64,000 bases of DNA from G963422445 sp963422445 (lineage in GTDB: Bacteria; Pseudomonadota; Alphaproteobacteria; Thalassobaculales; Thalassobaculaceae), in contig OY729512.2 in assembly GCA_963422445.2 (NCBI GenBank), positions 5,952,001-6,016,000 on the forward strand, read 5' to 3'. The first letter of the stretch is position 1. Each line of letters begins with the position of its first letter. The position numbers were made by a program, and so were the translations under genes. The notes below the pieces were generated by a model. The model was not told where the DNA came from, ran no database searches, and saw nothing but the letters and a program-made list of their open reading frames with translations. Positions 18,511 to 28,047 of this stretch are shown here, one piece after another.

Positions 18511-19656
18511 ATGACCCTTGGCTCGACCCTATCCGATCTCTGGCACCGATTTCAAGGGGAACTTTTCCCTGCGTTGGCCGAGGCGGTCGGTCCTCTCCTG
18601 GAGACGCACAAGCGTTTCGTGACAGCTCTCGATCTCGTCAAGGTGGAGGGCTTCGTCGATGGGGTGTGGACCGGTCCGGGTCGGCCCCGGGAGGATCGCC
18701 AGGCGCTGGCCCGTGGCTTCATCGCCAAGGCGGTATGGGATCTGCCGACGACCCGCCACCTGATCGACAGGCTCAAGGTGGACCCGACGTTGCGCCGACT
18801 GTGCGGCTGGTCGCGTGTCGCGAAGATCCCGAGTGAAGCGACGTTTTCGCGGGCGTTTGCCGAATTTTCGCAGTCCCGTCTTCCGGAGAGGATGCACGCG
18901 GCTCTGGTTGCAGAGACACTGGGCGATGCGCTCATCGGCCACGTGTCGAGGGACTCGACGGCCATCGAGGCCCGGGAGACGCCGGCCCCGAAGCCGAAGG
19001 CCAGGACGCCGAACCGCAAGCGCGGCCGGCCCCGCAAGGGCGAGGAGAGGACGAAGGAGCCTGGGCGTCTCGAACAGCAAGCGAACGGGATGGATCTCGA
19101 TGAGATGCTCGACGCGCTGCCGAAGGTCTGCGATCACGGGGCAAAGAAGAATGCCAAAGGGGTCATGGAGGCTTGGCGCGGTTACAAGCTGCATATCGAC
19201 ACAGCAGACTGCGGGGTGCCGCTGAGTACCGTCCTCACCTCGGCATCCGTCCATGACAGCCAGGTCGCGATCCCGCTGGCGATGATGACCGCCGGGCGTG
19301 CGACCAATCTCTACGATCTCATGGACGCGGCCTATGATGCCAGAGAGATCTACCAGATGAGCGAACGGCTTGGCCATGTGCCGATCATCGATGTCAATCC
19401 GCGCCGGGACAAGGACCTCAAGGAGGAGCGAGACCGGGAGGCCCGGGCCCGGCGTGCAATAGGCCATGTCGATCCCGAGACCGTGCGGTTCCGGATCCGG
19501 TCCGGTGTCGAGAGGACCAACGCCCGCCTCAAGGATGAGTTTGGCAGGCGACCTTGGAATGTCCGCGGACGCGGACATTCCAAGGTCGCCTGCCATCTCA
19601 TGTTCGGCATCCTGGCCCTGGCGGCTGACCAGTTGATACGTCTCGCCGTCCCATAG
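18511..19656 (+). CDS. ISa transposase (copy C), no ribosome site
   Basis: The protein has 381 residues and is almost the same as copy A, with D in SRDSTAIE, D in AAYDARE and E in GVERTNARLKDE retained. It differs by a patch near residue 345, where CGGRHVRVRGYSKV has become FGRRPWNVRGRGHSKV through the local inverted repeat at 19543-19594. The leader deletion removed the Shine-Dalgarno-like GAGGTG, so efficient translation would need an upstream start; the frame is open back to 18445. Confidence 0.75.
   Translation: MTLGSTLSDLWHRFQGELFPALAEAVGPLLETHKRFVTALDLVKVEGFVDGVWTGPGRPREDRQALARGFIAKAVWDLPTTRHLIDRLKVDPTLRRLCGWSRVAKIPSEATFSRAFAEFSQSRLPERMHAALVAETLGDALIGHVSRDSTAIEARETPAPKPKARTPNRKRGRPRKGEERTKEPGRLEQQANGMDLDEMLDALPKVCDHGAKKNAKGVMEAWRGYKLHIDTADCGVPLSTVLTSASVHDSQVAIPLAMMTAGRATNLYDLMDAAYDAREIYQMSERLGHVPIIDVNPRRDKDLKEERDREARARRAIGHVDPETVRFRIRSGVERTNARLKDEFGRRPWNVRGRGHSKVACHLMFGILALAADQLIRLAVP
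19543..19594. repeat. Perfect 25-bp inverted repeat inside the ISa transposase
   Basis: The left arm 19543-19567 and right arm 19570-19594 are exact reverse complements, separated by GA. In the other four copies the left arm is different (GGCGGGCGCCATGTCCGCG and similar) and pairs only partly with the same right arm. The right arm therefore appears to have served as template for the left. Confidence 0.9.
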
Positions 19657-19875
19657 CGCGGCTCCGACAACGCATGCCGACCCTTCGCGGCCCTCTCGAA
19701 GAGAGTGGCCCGGAGAGGCGTGTCCCGATGTCCACAAAAGTCCCTGTTTGTTCTCATCATCTCTGATGAGACACCGCGAATCCATGGAGTCCGACCTCCA
19801 GATGCAGAGGTGACCGGGATCAACCGACCGATCCGGGCTCACCGGACCCTGGGGCAGGAATTTTGCAAGAGGTTC

Positions 19876-20992
19876 ATGTTCTTCTGATTTGTCGATCACG
19901 GAGGTCTGCAAGATGCGCCCTGGTGTTTCATTCACGCTCACTTCGGGCGACCGGCATCGCCTTGAAACGGTTGTCCCGGACCCGAAGAGCCCGCAGAAGC
20001 ACGTCTGGCGGGCGCGCATCGTTCTTCTGAGCGACGACGGGCTCGGCACGATGGCCATCATGAGAGAGACCGGCAAGGCGAAGAACAGTGTCTGGCGCTG
20101 GCAGGACCGCTTCTATGGAAGACGGTGTGGACGGATTTCTGCGGGACAAGACGCGTCCGCCGGGCAAGACGCCTCTGGCTCCTGAGCCAGAGGCGAAGAT
20201 CGTAGAGTTGACCCACACCTCGCCGCCTCACGCGGCGACCCACTGGACGCTGCGGGCGATGGCGAAGGCTGTGGGAGTTGCCGCTTCGAGGGTCTGGGCG
20301 GTCTGGCAGCCGCATGGCCTGATACCGCACCGTGGCGGCAGTTCACGCTTTCGAACGATCCCGCCTGCCTCGAGACGCTGACCGACATCGTCGGCCTCTC
20401 CGTTGCGCCGCCGGCTCACGCGGTCGTGCTGTCGATCGATGACAGGTCGCACAGTCAGGCCCGCGACCGCACACAGCCCGGCCTGCCGCTGAAGAAAGGC
20501 CGCGGCGCTACCATGACACATGATTCCAGGCGCAACGGCACGACGACGCTGTTTGCCGCCCTGACCGTGCTCGACGGCACGGTCATCGGCCAGCACGCCA
20601 GTCGGCATCGCCACCAGGAGTTCCTGAGATTCCTCAACCGCATCGCGCGCACGATACCCGCCGGCGTCCCGGTCCATGCCATCCTCGACACCGACGCCAC
20701 TCACAAGCACAAGGAAGCCCAAGTCTGGCTCGCACGCCATCCGCGCTGGACCTTCCACGTCACCCCCACCTCGAGCTCGTGGCTGAACGCGGTCGAAGGC
20801 GTCTTCGCCAAGCGGACACGCCGCCGTCTCGGATACGGCGTCTTCCGCTCCGGACGCGAACTCCAGGACGCCATCCGCCGCGTCATCGACGAACACAACA
20901 CCACCGAAGCCAAGCCCTTCGTCTGGACCGCCGATCCCGATACCATCATCGCCGCAAGAAAAAGAGGAGTCCAGACGTTGAAACCAATCCAC
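19876..20992 (+). mobile_element. IS630-family element, left tip lost, frameshifted
   Basis: The right end (reversed) is CTAGTGGATTGGTTTCAACG, with TA at 20993-20994. The left end lacks about the first 35 bases, where ISa copy C abuts. The transposase starts at ATG 19913 with MRPGVSFTLTSGDR. It shifts frame at the DRFY/ME position (20110-20120) and continues DGVDGFLRDKTRPPGKTPLA, then shifts again near 20335. From 20426 it reads LSIDDRSHSQA, VHAILDTDATHKHKEAQVWL and HVTPTSSSWLNAVEGVFAK (DDE domain). It is not translatable as one protein without frameshifting. Confidence 0.82.
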
Positions 20993-21000
20993 TAGTTGCA

Positions 21001-21190
21001 CCTCGCGGGTTTGTGATCCAGGGCGATCAAGAAAGAGATTACGCGGGCCGGAGCGTTTCGAGCGCGGGGGATGACAACGGTGACGGTTTCGCCGACCTGA
21101 TTATCGGACCAGACGGGGGGGGGCGACGATGGGAACGGTGCCGGCGAGGCATATGTGGTGTTCGGCAAGGAAGGGAGTTTTCGGGTCAGG
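21001..21190 (+). pseudogene. FG-GAP (integrin-alpha-like) repeat fragment
   Basis: The sequence RGFVIQGDQERDYAGRSVSS, then AGDDNGDGFADLIIGPDGGG, is a classic FG-GAP repeat with the calcium-binding D-x-N-x-D-G loop. After a 1-base frame change near 21120 it continues DGNGAGEAYVVFGKEGSF, the end of the same repeat. The protein is cut on the left by the IS630 end at 20992 and decays on the right. Such repeats occur in secreted adhesion-type proteins. Confidence 0.65.
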
Positions 21191-21390
21191 AAAGATTCGT
21201 GCAACCGTGCCGCGTTCCACACAGTCCGTGAATGGGTGCCAATCCGCCGGTGTCGGATCCTGAGCATTCTGAAACAGTTGCGGCCGGAAGGGGATTCAGC
21301 CGAGGCGACCCGAAGATATTCTGACAAGCCGCACGACAACCTCTATCGAGCGATCGTGACCAAAATTTCGGGCGAAACCATGATCTGGAA

Positions 21391-22293
21391 TTAGCCCGTT
21401 CCGTCCTGACCGATCACATTGATCACCGATGGCCAGTAATCCTCGCCATGACCGGCCGCCACGGTTTTTCGCAAGAGATCATGGGTCAGATCCATACCCG
21501 GCAAGGTCAAGGCGAGCGTCTCCTTCAGTTCCTGCACATAGCCAATGTCTTTAAACATGTAACGGGTTGAAAATCTGTCCTTCGGAAAGACCCCAGGCAA
21601 CAGTGACGGAAAACCGTGCTGACGCAGCACAAAACTGTCACAACCGTTGCGCAAGGCCTCGAACAATCGGTTGCCGTCAAGCCCCGCCCGCTTTCCGAGC
21701 ACCAGGGTCTCGGCGAGGGCAACAACGGACTGGGCGATCACCATGTTCAGCAGGAGTTTTGTCGTCGTTCCGGCACCACTCCCGCCACAATGCTGGACAT
21801 GCTCGGCCATATGCTTCAGCCAGGACTCGATCCTGCTGAACGTTCCCGGTTCGGCCCCGACTAGAATGCTGATCTCGCGCTGAACGACGGATTGCACGGT
21901 GCCTGCAATCGGGGCATCGACATAAGCAGCACCCTTCGCGGCAAACCGGCCCGCGACCTCCTGACTCAAATTGACCGGAACGGTACTGCAATCAACGATG
22001 ATGGTGTCATCGCCGACATTCTCAAGCAAGCCGCCACGGCCGAGACAGACAGAACGAACCTCCGCCTCGCCCGGCAGCGACAGGAATATGATCGCACAGT
22101 TGCGGGCCACCGCTGCCGGGTCTTCAGCCGCAATGGCGCCGACCGCGGCGCAATCGGCACAGGCCTCGGGATTCACGTCGTAAACGACGACGGATAAACC
22201 GCTTCCTGTGACGAGATTGCGGGCCATCGCGCCGCCCATGTTACCAAGGCCGATAAAACCGGGAATCGGCTTGATGTCCGCAAAACGGCTCAT
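21391..22293 (-). CDS. NAD(P)-dependent dehydrogenase, 3-hydroxyisobutyrate type
   Basis: The protein has 300 residues. A Rossmann motif GFIGLGNMGGAMARNL lies at 12-27. The beta-hydroxyacid dehydrogenase region has VDAPIAGTVQ near 125-134 (substrate site; usually DAPVSGG), and the catalytic lysine is K179 in GAGTTTKLLLNM. It would oxidise a small beta-hydroxy acid, or reduce its semialdehyde, with NAD(P). The ATG at 22293 overlaps the TGA of the upstream oxygenase gene (ATGA), so the two are an operon and probably act in one catabolic pathway. Confidence 0.88.
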   Translation of the reverse strand: MSRFADIKPIPGFIGLGNMGGAMARNLVTGSGLSVVVYDVNPEACADCAAVGAIAAEDPAAVARNCAIIFLSLPGEAEVRSVCLGRGGLLENVGDDTIIVDCSTVPVNLSQEVAGRFAAKGAAYVDAPIAGTVQSVVQREISILVGAEPGTFSRIESWLKHMAEHVQHCGGSGAGTTTKLLLNMVIAQSVVALAETLVLGKRAGLDGNRLFEALRNGCDSFVLRQHGFPSLLPGVFPKDRFSTRYMFKDIGYVQELKETLALTLPGMDLTHDLLRKTVAAGHGEDYWPSVINVIGQDGTG

Positions 22294-23279
22294 CCATCGA
22301 CCCTGCGTTCCATTTTCTCACGCATGTGATCTCCGGCCCGGATCGGTGGATATCTTGCCGGTGTGTCGGCGCTGCAACAGGTTTCGATGCAAGAAATCTG
22401 CGCATCGTAGTTCGGGTGCAGAAAATAGCCGATCGATTGACGCCGACTCTCGCTCCGGCGACCCGGCGGCGGGTTGATCACGCGATGCATCGTGGATTTC
22501 CAGCGATCATTGGTCCAACGCTGCATCATGTCGCCAAGATTGACAACCAGTTGCTCCGGACCAGCGACAACATCATGCCAACTCTCATCCGGCATCAGGA
22601 CCTGCAAACCACCAGGGGCGTCATTGAAGGCGAGAATTGTCAAACTCCCGAAATCGGTATGGGCACCGCAGCGGATCTGACCGGGTAAAGGATCAGCATC
22701 AACGACAGGATAGTGATTTGATGGACATGTGTTGAAATGATTGTCGATCTTGTCGTCGAAAAAACCGTCCGGCAGGCCGAGCGCCGTAGCGAATAGACTC
22801 ATCAACGAGCCTGCAAGACCCTCAAACGCAGTGTAGAATTCCGTAAAGACGTCACGGTAGGCCGCTGGATAGTCCGGCCAGATATTCGGGGAATAGAACA
22901 GCCCGGCCTCGGGAATCGATGCGAAACAGTCTGCTCTGTCGACAAGAGGGCCGATAAAAAATTGCTCCCGGAGATCTGGCGGTGTCGCATGCCCGATGGT
23001 CCGACCGAGATTACGCGTAGCGAGTGCGTGATAGCCTCTCGGAGCAACACCGTCGGCGGGTTTGAGATCCGCCTTCTGATCAATCGGCAGGTCAAAGAAT
23101 TCACGCGAAACGGCAAAGGCGCGAGCGATCACATCCTCTGCAATGCCGTGATTGGTGATGATCAGAAAACCCACGGTTTCACAAGCTTGTGCGACTTGCC
23201 TGGCGACGGTCTGCCTGCTGGTTGCATTGCCGGACCAGTAAGGCTCAAGATCGATAATGGGTATCATGTTGTTTATCAT
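22290..23279 (-). CDS. 2-oxoglutarate/Fe(II) oxygenase, isopenicillin-N-synthase-like
   Basis: The protein has 329 residues. The start at 23279 was chosen for its AGAGGGA about 13 bases upstream; a second ATG lies 4 codons later. The non-haem N-terminal block ACETVGFLIITNHGI (32-46) and the core H207-x-D209 (GAHTDFGSLTIL) with H265 (STMHRVINP) bind iron. R280-x-S282 (RRQSIGYF) is the 2-oxoglutarate clamp. All needed residues are present. Bacterial members hydroxylate or oxidise small molecules; the substrate is unknown. It is the first gene of a two-gene operon with the dehydrogenase. Confidence 0.88.
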   Translation of the reverse strand: MINNMIPIIDLEPYWSGNATSRQTVARQVAQACETVGFLIITNHGIAEDVIARAFAVSREFFDLPIDQKADLKPADGVAPRGYHALATRNLGRTIGHATPPDLREQFFIGPLVDRADCFASIPEAGLFYSPNIWPDYPAAYRDVFTEFYTAFEGLAGSLMSLFATALGLPDGFFDDKIDNHFNTCPSNHYPVVDADPLPGQIRCGAHTDFGSLTILAFNDAPGGLQVLMPDESWHDVVAGPEQLVVNLGDMMQRWTNDRWKSTMHRVINPPPGRRSESRRQSIGYFLHPNYDAQISCIETCCSADTPARYPPIRAGDHMREKMERRVDG

Positions 23280-23631
23280 GGCTGGACGAATCCCTCTGCC
23301 CTTTCGCCGTCCAGCCAGCGTAACGCGCGAACGGTTTAGCAGCAATCCGGATGTCGGGCCAGAACGGCCGGCGGCACCAGGACATGGCTTTTGCTAAAGC
23401 GGTGGCCACCGGCCCCGCCCAAACGATCACCGCCCGGGCGCAATTCGACGTCCAGTCATCAGGTCCGCTTGCGGGACGATCACGACAATTGCAATCCCGA
23501 AGCTGCGAGGCTCCGGCCGGCATTTGCTGTTTCACCGTGCAGGCCCGGCAACCCGGTCAAAATCAGGTTCGGCAACGGCCTGCGGGATCCTCGCACCGCC
23601 GATCGAAGCACAAAGACAAAAGAACCTCTTG
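23280..23631. other. No gene recognised
   Basis: Open frames here overlap on both strands and lack recognisable motifs. The segment holds the leader of the oxygenase operon on its left and unrelated DNA up to the ISa copy D end on the right. Confidence 0.5.
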
Positions 23632-25119
23632 CAAAATTCCTGCTCCCAGGGTCCGGTGAGCCCGGACCGGTCGGTTGATCCCGGTCACCTCTGCACCTGG
23701 AGGTCGGAATCCATGGATTCGCGGTGTCTCATCAGAGACAATGAGACCAAACAGGGACCTTTGCAGACATCGGGACACGCCTCTCCGGGCCACTCTCTTC
23801 GAGAGGGCCGTGAAGGGTCGGCATGCGTTGTCGGAGCCGCCCTATGGGGCGGCGAGACGTATCAACGGGTCAGCCGCCAGGGCCAGGATGCCGACCATGA
23901 GATGGCAGGCGACCTTGGAATATCCACGGACGCGGACATGGCGCCCGCCACACTCATCCTTGAGGCGGGCGTTGGTCCTCTCGACACCGGACCGGATCCG
24001 GACCCGCACGGTCTTGGGATCGACATGGCCTATTGCACGCCGGACCCGGGCCTCCCGGTCCCGCTCCTCCTTGAGGTCCTTGTCCCGGCGTGGATTGACA
24101 TCGATGATCGGCACATGGCCAAGCCGTTCGCTCATCTGGTAGATCTCCCTGGCATCATAGGCCGCGTCCATGAGATCGTAGAGATTGGTCACACGCGCGG
24201 CGGTCATCATCGCCAGCGGGATCGCGACCGGGCTGTCATGGACGGATGCCGAGGTGAGGACGGTCCTCAGCGGCACCCCGCAGTCTGCTGTGTCGATATG
24301 CAGCTTGTAACCGCGCCAAGCCTCCATGACCCCCTTGGCAGTCTTCTTTGCCCCGTGATCGCAGACCTTCGGCATCGCGTCGAGCATCTCATCGAGATCC
24401 ATCCCGTTCGCTTGCTGTTCGAGACGCCCAGGCTCCTTCGTCCTCTCCGCGCCCTTGCGGGGCCGGCCGCGCTTGCGGTTCGGCGTCCTGGCCTTCGGCT
24501 TCGAGGCCGGCGTCTCCCGGGCCTCGATGGCCGTCGAGTCCCTCGACACGTGGCCGATGAGCGCATCGCCCAGTGTCTCTGCAACCAGAGCCGCGTGCAT
24601 CCTCTCCGGAAGACGGGACTGCGAAAATTCGGCAAACGCCCGCGAAAACGTCGCTTCACTCGGGATCTTCGCGACACGCGACCAGCCGCACAGTCGGCGC
24701 AACGTCGGGTCCACCTTGAGCCTGTCGATCAGGTGGCGGGTCGTCGGCAGACCCCATACCGCCTTGGCGATGACGCCACGGGCCAGCGCCCGGCGATCCT
24801 CCCGGGGCCGACCCGGACCGGTCCACACCTCATCGACGAAGCCCTCCACCTTGACGAGATCAAGAGCTGTCACGAAACGCTTGTGCGTCTCGAGGAGAGG
24901 ACCGACCGCCTCGGCCAACGCAGGGAAAAGGTCCCCTTGAAATCGGCGCCAGAGATCGGATAGGGTCGAGCCAAGGGTCATCGGAGTCACCTCCTCGGTA
25001 TCTTGTTGTTGTGGAAACACAACATACCACGGGGTGCCCCCGAAACCCAGGCCCTCGACAACAAAATCAGCCTCGACAAGGCAAAAAACCGGTCGGGCCG
25101 GTAATTTTGCAAGAAGCTC
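23632..25119 (-). mobile_element. ISa copy D: full-length, long leader, reverse strand
   Basis: The ends match the other copies (GAACCTCTTGCAAAATTCC at the left edge; the GAGCTTCTTGC end at the right edge is reversed). The flanks AAAA and CGGC differ, so no target duplication is left. The right flank continues as IS427-like sequence from CGGCG, while the matching IS427 part on the left is absent. It therefore seems to have inserted into an IS427-like copy and then lost its other flank. Confidence 0.88.
23842..24981 (-). CDS. ISa transposase (copy D)
   Basis: The protein has 379 residues from ATG 24981, preceded by GAGGAGGTG as in copy B. D in SRDSTAIE, D in AAYDARE and E in GVERTNARLKDEC are all intact. 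The open frame also extends upstream through the leader into the neighbouring IS, but the ribosome site and family comparison favour MTLGSTLSDLW as the true start. With copy A it is one of two copies that look able to be expressed. Confidence 0.83.
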   Translation of the reverse strand: MTLGSTLSDLWRRFQGDLFPALAEAVGPLLETHKRFVTALDLVKVEGFVDEVWTGPGRPREDRRALARGVIAKAVWGLPTTRHLIDRLKVDPTLRRLCGWSRVAKIPSEATFSRAFAEFSQSRLPERMHAALVAETLGDALIGHVSRDSTAIEARETPASKPKARTPNRKRGRPRKGAERTKEPGRLEQQANGMDLDEMLDAMPKVCDHGAKKTAKGVMEAWRGYKLHIDTADCGVPLRTVLTSASVHDSPVAIPLAMMTAARVTNLYDLMDAAYDAREIYQMSERLGHVPIIDVNPRRDKDLKEERDREARVRRAIGHVDPKTVRVRIRSGVERTNARLKDECGGRHVRVRGYSKVACHLMVGILALAADPLIRLAAP

Positions 25120-25879
25120 CGGCGTCACGACATTTCGGGCAGGGTCTGGCTGTTGTTGGAGCCTCATCTGCCTGGTCGAGCGGGACGTTGGGGTGGGGTG
25201 GCACAGGATAATCGACGGTTCATTAATGCGATCTTCTGGATTCTGCGTACCGGCGCTCCCTGGCGTGATGTGCCGCCGGACTATGGAGACTGGAAAAATA
25301 CCCATCGTCGGTTCTGTCGCTGGCGGGACAAGGGGCTCTGGGGGGCGTTGCTAGAGCCTCTGGTGGATGAGCCGGACGATGAGTGGCTGATGATTGACGC
25401 CAGTCATCTCAAGGTCCATCCCCATGCGAGCGGTGCGATCGGTGGCAATCAGGCGATGGGTCGCACAAAAGGGGGCTGAACACGAAGCTGCACTTGGCTG
25501 TGGACGCGCATGGGATGCCGGTGCGGGTGTTGGTGACCGAGGGGACGGCAGCAGATTGCAGTCAAGCGGTCGAGCTGATTGAAGGGATAGATGCCGAGTC
25601 CTTGTTGGCGGACAAGGCCTATGACACGAATGCCATCCTGTCTTATTGTGAGGAGCATGAAGTCATTCCAGTGGTTCCGCCGAAGCGCAACCGCAAGCAC
25701 CCCGGAGCGTATGATGTCCATCTCTACCGGCACCGGCATTTGGTGGAGAACGCGTTTCTGTGGCTCAAGCGCTGGCGTGGGATTGCCACGCGATACGCCA
25801 AGAATGCCGCATCGTTTCTTGCCGCGGTGCAGATCCGGTGTCTGGCGCTCTGGGCTGGCATTTCGTGACGACACTATCT
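25120..25879 (+). mobile_element. IS427-like IS5 element, 5' end missing
   Basis: From 25120 the DNA follows the inner part of the 9296-10143 element: WLLLEPHLPGRAGRWGGVAQ, DDEWLMIDASHLKVHPHA, then in the second frame LADKAYDTNAILSYCEEH and HLVENAFLWLKRWRG. The right end TCGTGACGACACTATCT is complete at 25863-25879. About 100 bases including the left end and start codon are gone, where ISa copy D abuts. It cannot make a transposase from its own start. Confidence 0.85.
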
Positions 25880-25881
25880 AG

Positions 25882-27063
25882 GGAATGTCTGAACAAGTCG
25901 GTTTTTTCGGGTATACGGGTGTCGTGGCCCGTGGATGAAACACGAGAGCCCATCGGGGACGTGTTGTCGCGCCAGGAAATGGAGATTTTGATGCCCGAGC
26001 CGACCGCCCCCGCCACCTTGCGGCGGTTGCGGACGGACTCCCCCCACGTCAGGCGGTGGCGTCGCGCCCCGCGATGAGCAGATTGGTGAACCCGAGCAGC
26101 ACGGCGATGCGTTGCGTGGTCTTCGCCAGCCCCCGATAGCGCACCTTCGCGTAGCCGAAGTGGCGCTTCACATACAGGAACGGATGTTCCACCTTGGCCC
26201 GAACCGACGCCTTGCGCCTCTCCACCGCCGCCGCCGGGCCCGCCTTGTCCAGCCCCCGGCGCTTGCCGGGCTTCATCGCCACCTCCCAGTCCACGTCCGT
26301 GTCCCGGTTCTCCGCGCGCTTGTCCACCCCCTGATAGCCCGCATCACCCCACACCTACTCCTCGCCCCCGTGCAACAGCGCGTGCGCCGTCGCCACATCC
26401 GAGACATTCGCCGGCGTCGTCTCCACGCTGTGCGTCAAGCCCGACTGCGCATCCACCCCGATGTGCGCCTTCATCCCGAAATGCCACTGATTGCCCTTCT
26501 TCGTCTGATGCATCTCCGGGTCCCGCTCGCCCTTGCGGTTCTTCGTCGACGACGGCGCGGCAATGAGACTCGCGTCCACGATCGTCCCCTTGCTCAAGCG
26601 GTGTCCGAGCGAGGCCAGATGTGCGTTGATCTCCTCGAACAGCGTCTCGCCCAGACCGTGCGTCTCCAGCAAGTGGCGGAAATGCAGGATCGTCGTCTCG
26701 TCAGGCAGCGCACCCGAGAGGCGCAACCCCACAAACCGCCGTACCGACTCCACCGCGTAAAGCAGGTCCTCCATCCCAGGGTCGCTCAGATTGTAGAACA
26801 GCTGCACGCAGTGCACCCGCAGCATCACGCTCAGCGGATAAGGCCGCCGACCGCGACCGGCCTTCGGGTAGAACGGCTCGATGCGGGCCTCCAGCCGCTC
26901 CCAGGGAACCAGCCCGTCCATCGTCTCGAGAAAGACCTCGCGCCGCGTCCGACGCGTCTTCAGGTCGTGCTCCAGCTCCGCAAACGTCGCTTGCTCCATG
27001 GCTCGCATTCCACTCCGTCACCAAGAAACCAATTGTGACAAAGCCGACTTGTTCAGACAATCC
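25882..27063 (-). mobile_element. IS5-group element with premature stop
   Basis: The ends GGAATGTCTGAACAAGTCGG and (reversed) GGATTGTCTGAACAAGTCGG are flanked by CTAG at 25878-25881 and 27064-27067, the IS5 target. The transposase starts near 27008 (MEQATFAELEHDLKTRR) and has SKGTIVDASLIAAPSSTKN and HFGMKAHIGVDAQSGLTHSV. An in-frame amber at 26355-26357 falls just before VWGDAGYQGVDKR. The same frame then continues to KVEHPFLYVKRHFGYAKVRY and ends near 26049. Apart from that stop the element is complete. Confidence 0.85.
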
Positions 27064-27067
27064 CTAG

Positions 27068-27373
27068 AGCATACGCGGAGCACGAGGAGATTTCCTACCG
27101 GGCACTCAAAGTGACTGCGCGTGGGGTTGCGCTCTGTGCTGACGGCCACAGCGGCCTGAGCACAGGCGAAGTTTCCGTCCGAGCAATTTTCCGCCTCGGA
27201 TACGGGCAAGCCAGTGTCGAACTCGCCCGTGAGTCGTATCCAACTTCCATAGTACTCGGCCCCAGAACGTTGGCGAGACGCTCGTGGAATTCGCGAATCC
27301 GCGGGGTGGTCTCGGTTGAAGCGGGCGGTGGAAGCCCTTATGGTAGATAGGTTGCAAATATTCTACCGAGAAT
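27068..27373. other. No gene recognised
   Basis: This stretch between the IS5 element and the VapBC operon has only short open frames without motifs. It presumably contains the vapBC promoter near its right end, but no convincing -35/-10 pair could be chosen by eye. Confidence 0.45.
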
Positions 27374-27634
27374 ATGATGGGCCTCAACATCAAGAACGAC
27401 GAGACCTGTTCGCTTGCGAGCAAGCTCGCAAGGTTGACGGGAGAGACAATGACGGGCGCAATCACCGTCGCGCTGCGCGAGCGCCTGGAACGCGAGCAGC
27501 GCAGGCGCAACATCGACATCCGTGCCCGAAAGCTCCGGGCCATCGCCGAACGCTGCGCCACGCTCATGGGGCCGGGACCGCCGGCTGTCGAACATGGCGA
27601 CCTGCTCTATGACGATCGGGGGCTGCCCAAATGA
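27374..27634 (+). CDS. vapB: VapB-family antitoxin
   Basis: The protein has 86 residues and begins MMGLNIKNDETCSLASKLAR, then TGETMTGAITVALRERLERE, the pattern of the Rv0623/PSK-type antitoxin family. Either of the tandem ATGs at 27374 and 27377 could start it. The C-terminal tail DLLYDDRGLPK is the conserved toxin-contact end of this family. It overlaps vapC by 4 bases (ATGA), so synthesis is coupled. It is the first gene of a three-gene run with vapC and a truncated restriction-modification gene. Confidence 0.88.
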   Translation: MMGLNIKNDETCSLASKLARLTGETMTGAITVALRERLEREQRRRNIDIRARKLRAIAERCATLMGPGPPAVEHGDLLYDDRGLPK

Positions 27635-28047
27635 TCGTCGACAGTTCCGCGCTGCTCGCGGTTCTGAATCGGGAACCCGATGCCGATAGCTTCGAGAACG
27701 CGATTCTGACTGCATCGCCTTGCCGTATGTCGGTGGCGAACGTGCTGGAAGCATCGATCGTGGTCGAGGGCCGCGGCGGGGCGGATGCGGGCCACGAGTT
27801 GGGCGCATTCCTGGAGCACGCTGAAATCGAGCCCGCGCCGGTGACGGCGGAACACCTTGAGGCGGCGCGGCAAGCCTGGAGGCGGTTCGGCAAGGGCAGG
27901 CATCCGGCCGCCCTGAACTTCGGCGACTGCTTCGCCTATGCGCTCGCCCAGGTGTCCGGCGAGCCGTTGTTGTACAAGGGCGACGACTTCGCGCACACCG
28001 ATATCCCGGCGGCCCTGCAGCACTCGGCAGGTATTCCCGGCACATGA
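27631..28047 (+). CDS. vapC: VapC-family PIN ribonuclease toxin
   Basis: The protein has 138 residues. PIN acidic residues D4 (MIVDSSAL), E40 (VANVLEAS), D99 (LNFGDCFAYALA) and D118/D119 (YKGDDFAHTD) are all present, so the nuclease centre is intact. The start ATG overlaps the vapB stop and the gene ends by overlapping the next ATG (28044), again as ATGA. VapC proteins cleave tRNA or rRNA when freed from VapB. The pair looks functional. Confidence 0.9.
   Translation: MIVDSSALLAVLNREPDADSFENAILTASPCRMSVANVLEASIVVEGRGGADAGHELGAFLEHAEIEPAPVTAEHLEAARQAWRRFGKGRHPAALNFGDCFAYALAQVSGEPLLYKGDDFAHTDIPAALQHSAGIPGT

Larger units (their letters stand above)
18447..19875 (+). mobile_element. ISa copy C: full coding region, short leader
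   Basis: The ends are typical of ISa, but the flanks (GAAT on the left, ATGT on the right) are not duplicates. Compared with copies A, B and D the leader lacks about 75-80 bases, so TTTTGTTGTCG is joined directly to the ATG at 18511 and the ribosome site is gone. The transposase frame is intact. On the right it abuts an IS630 copy whose left tip is missing, which suggests a deletion next to this element after insertion. Confidence 0.88.

Noticed and set aside
18529..20076. 515-residue open frame on the minus strand opposite the ISa transposase.
   Set aside because: It is a shadow of the high-GC transposase frame. The same antisense frame appears in every ISa copy and has no domain pattern.
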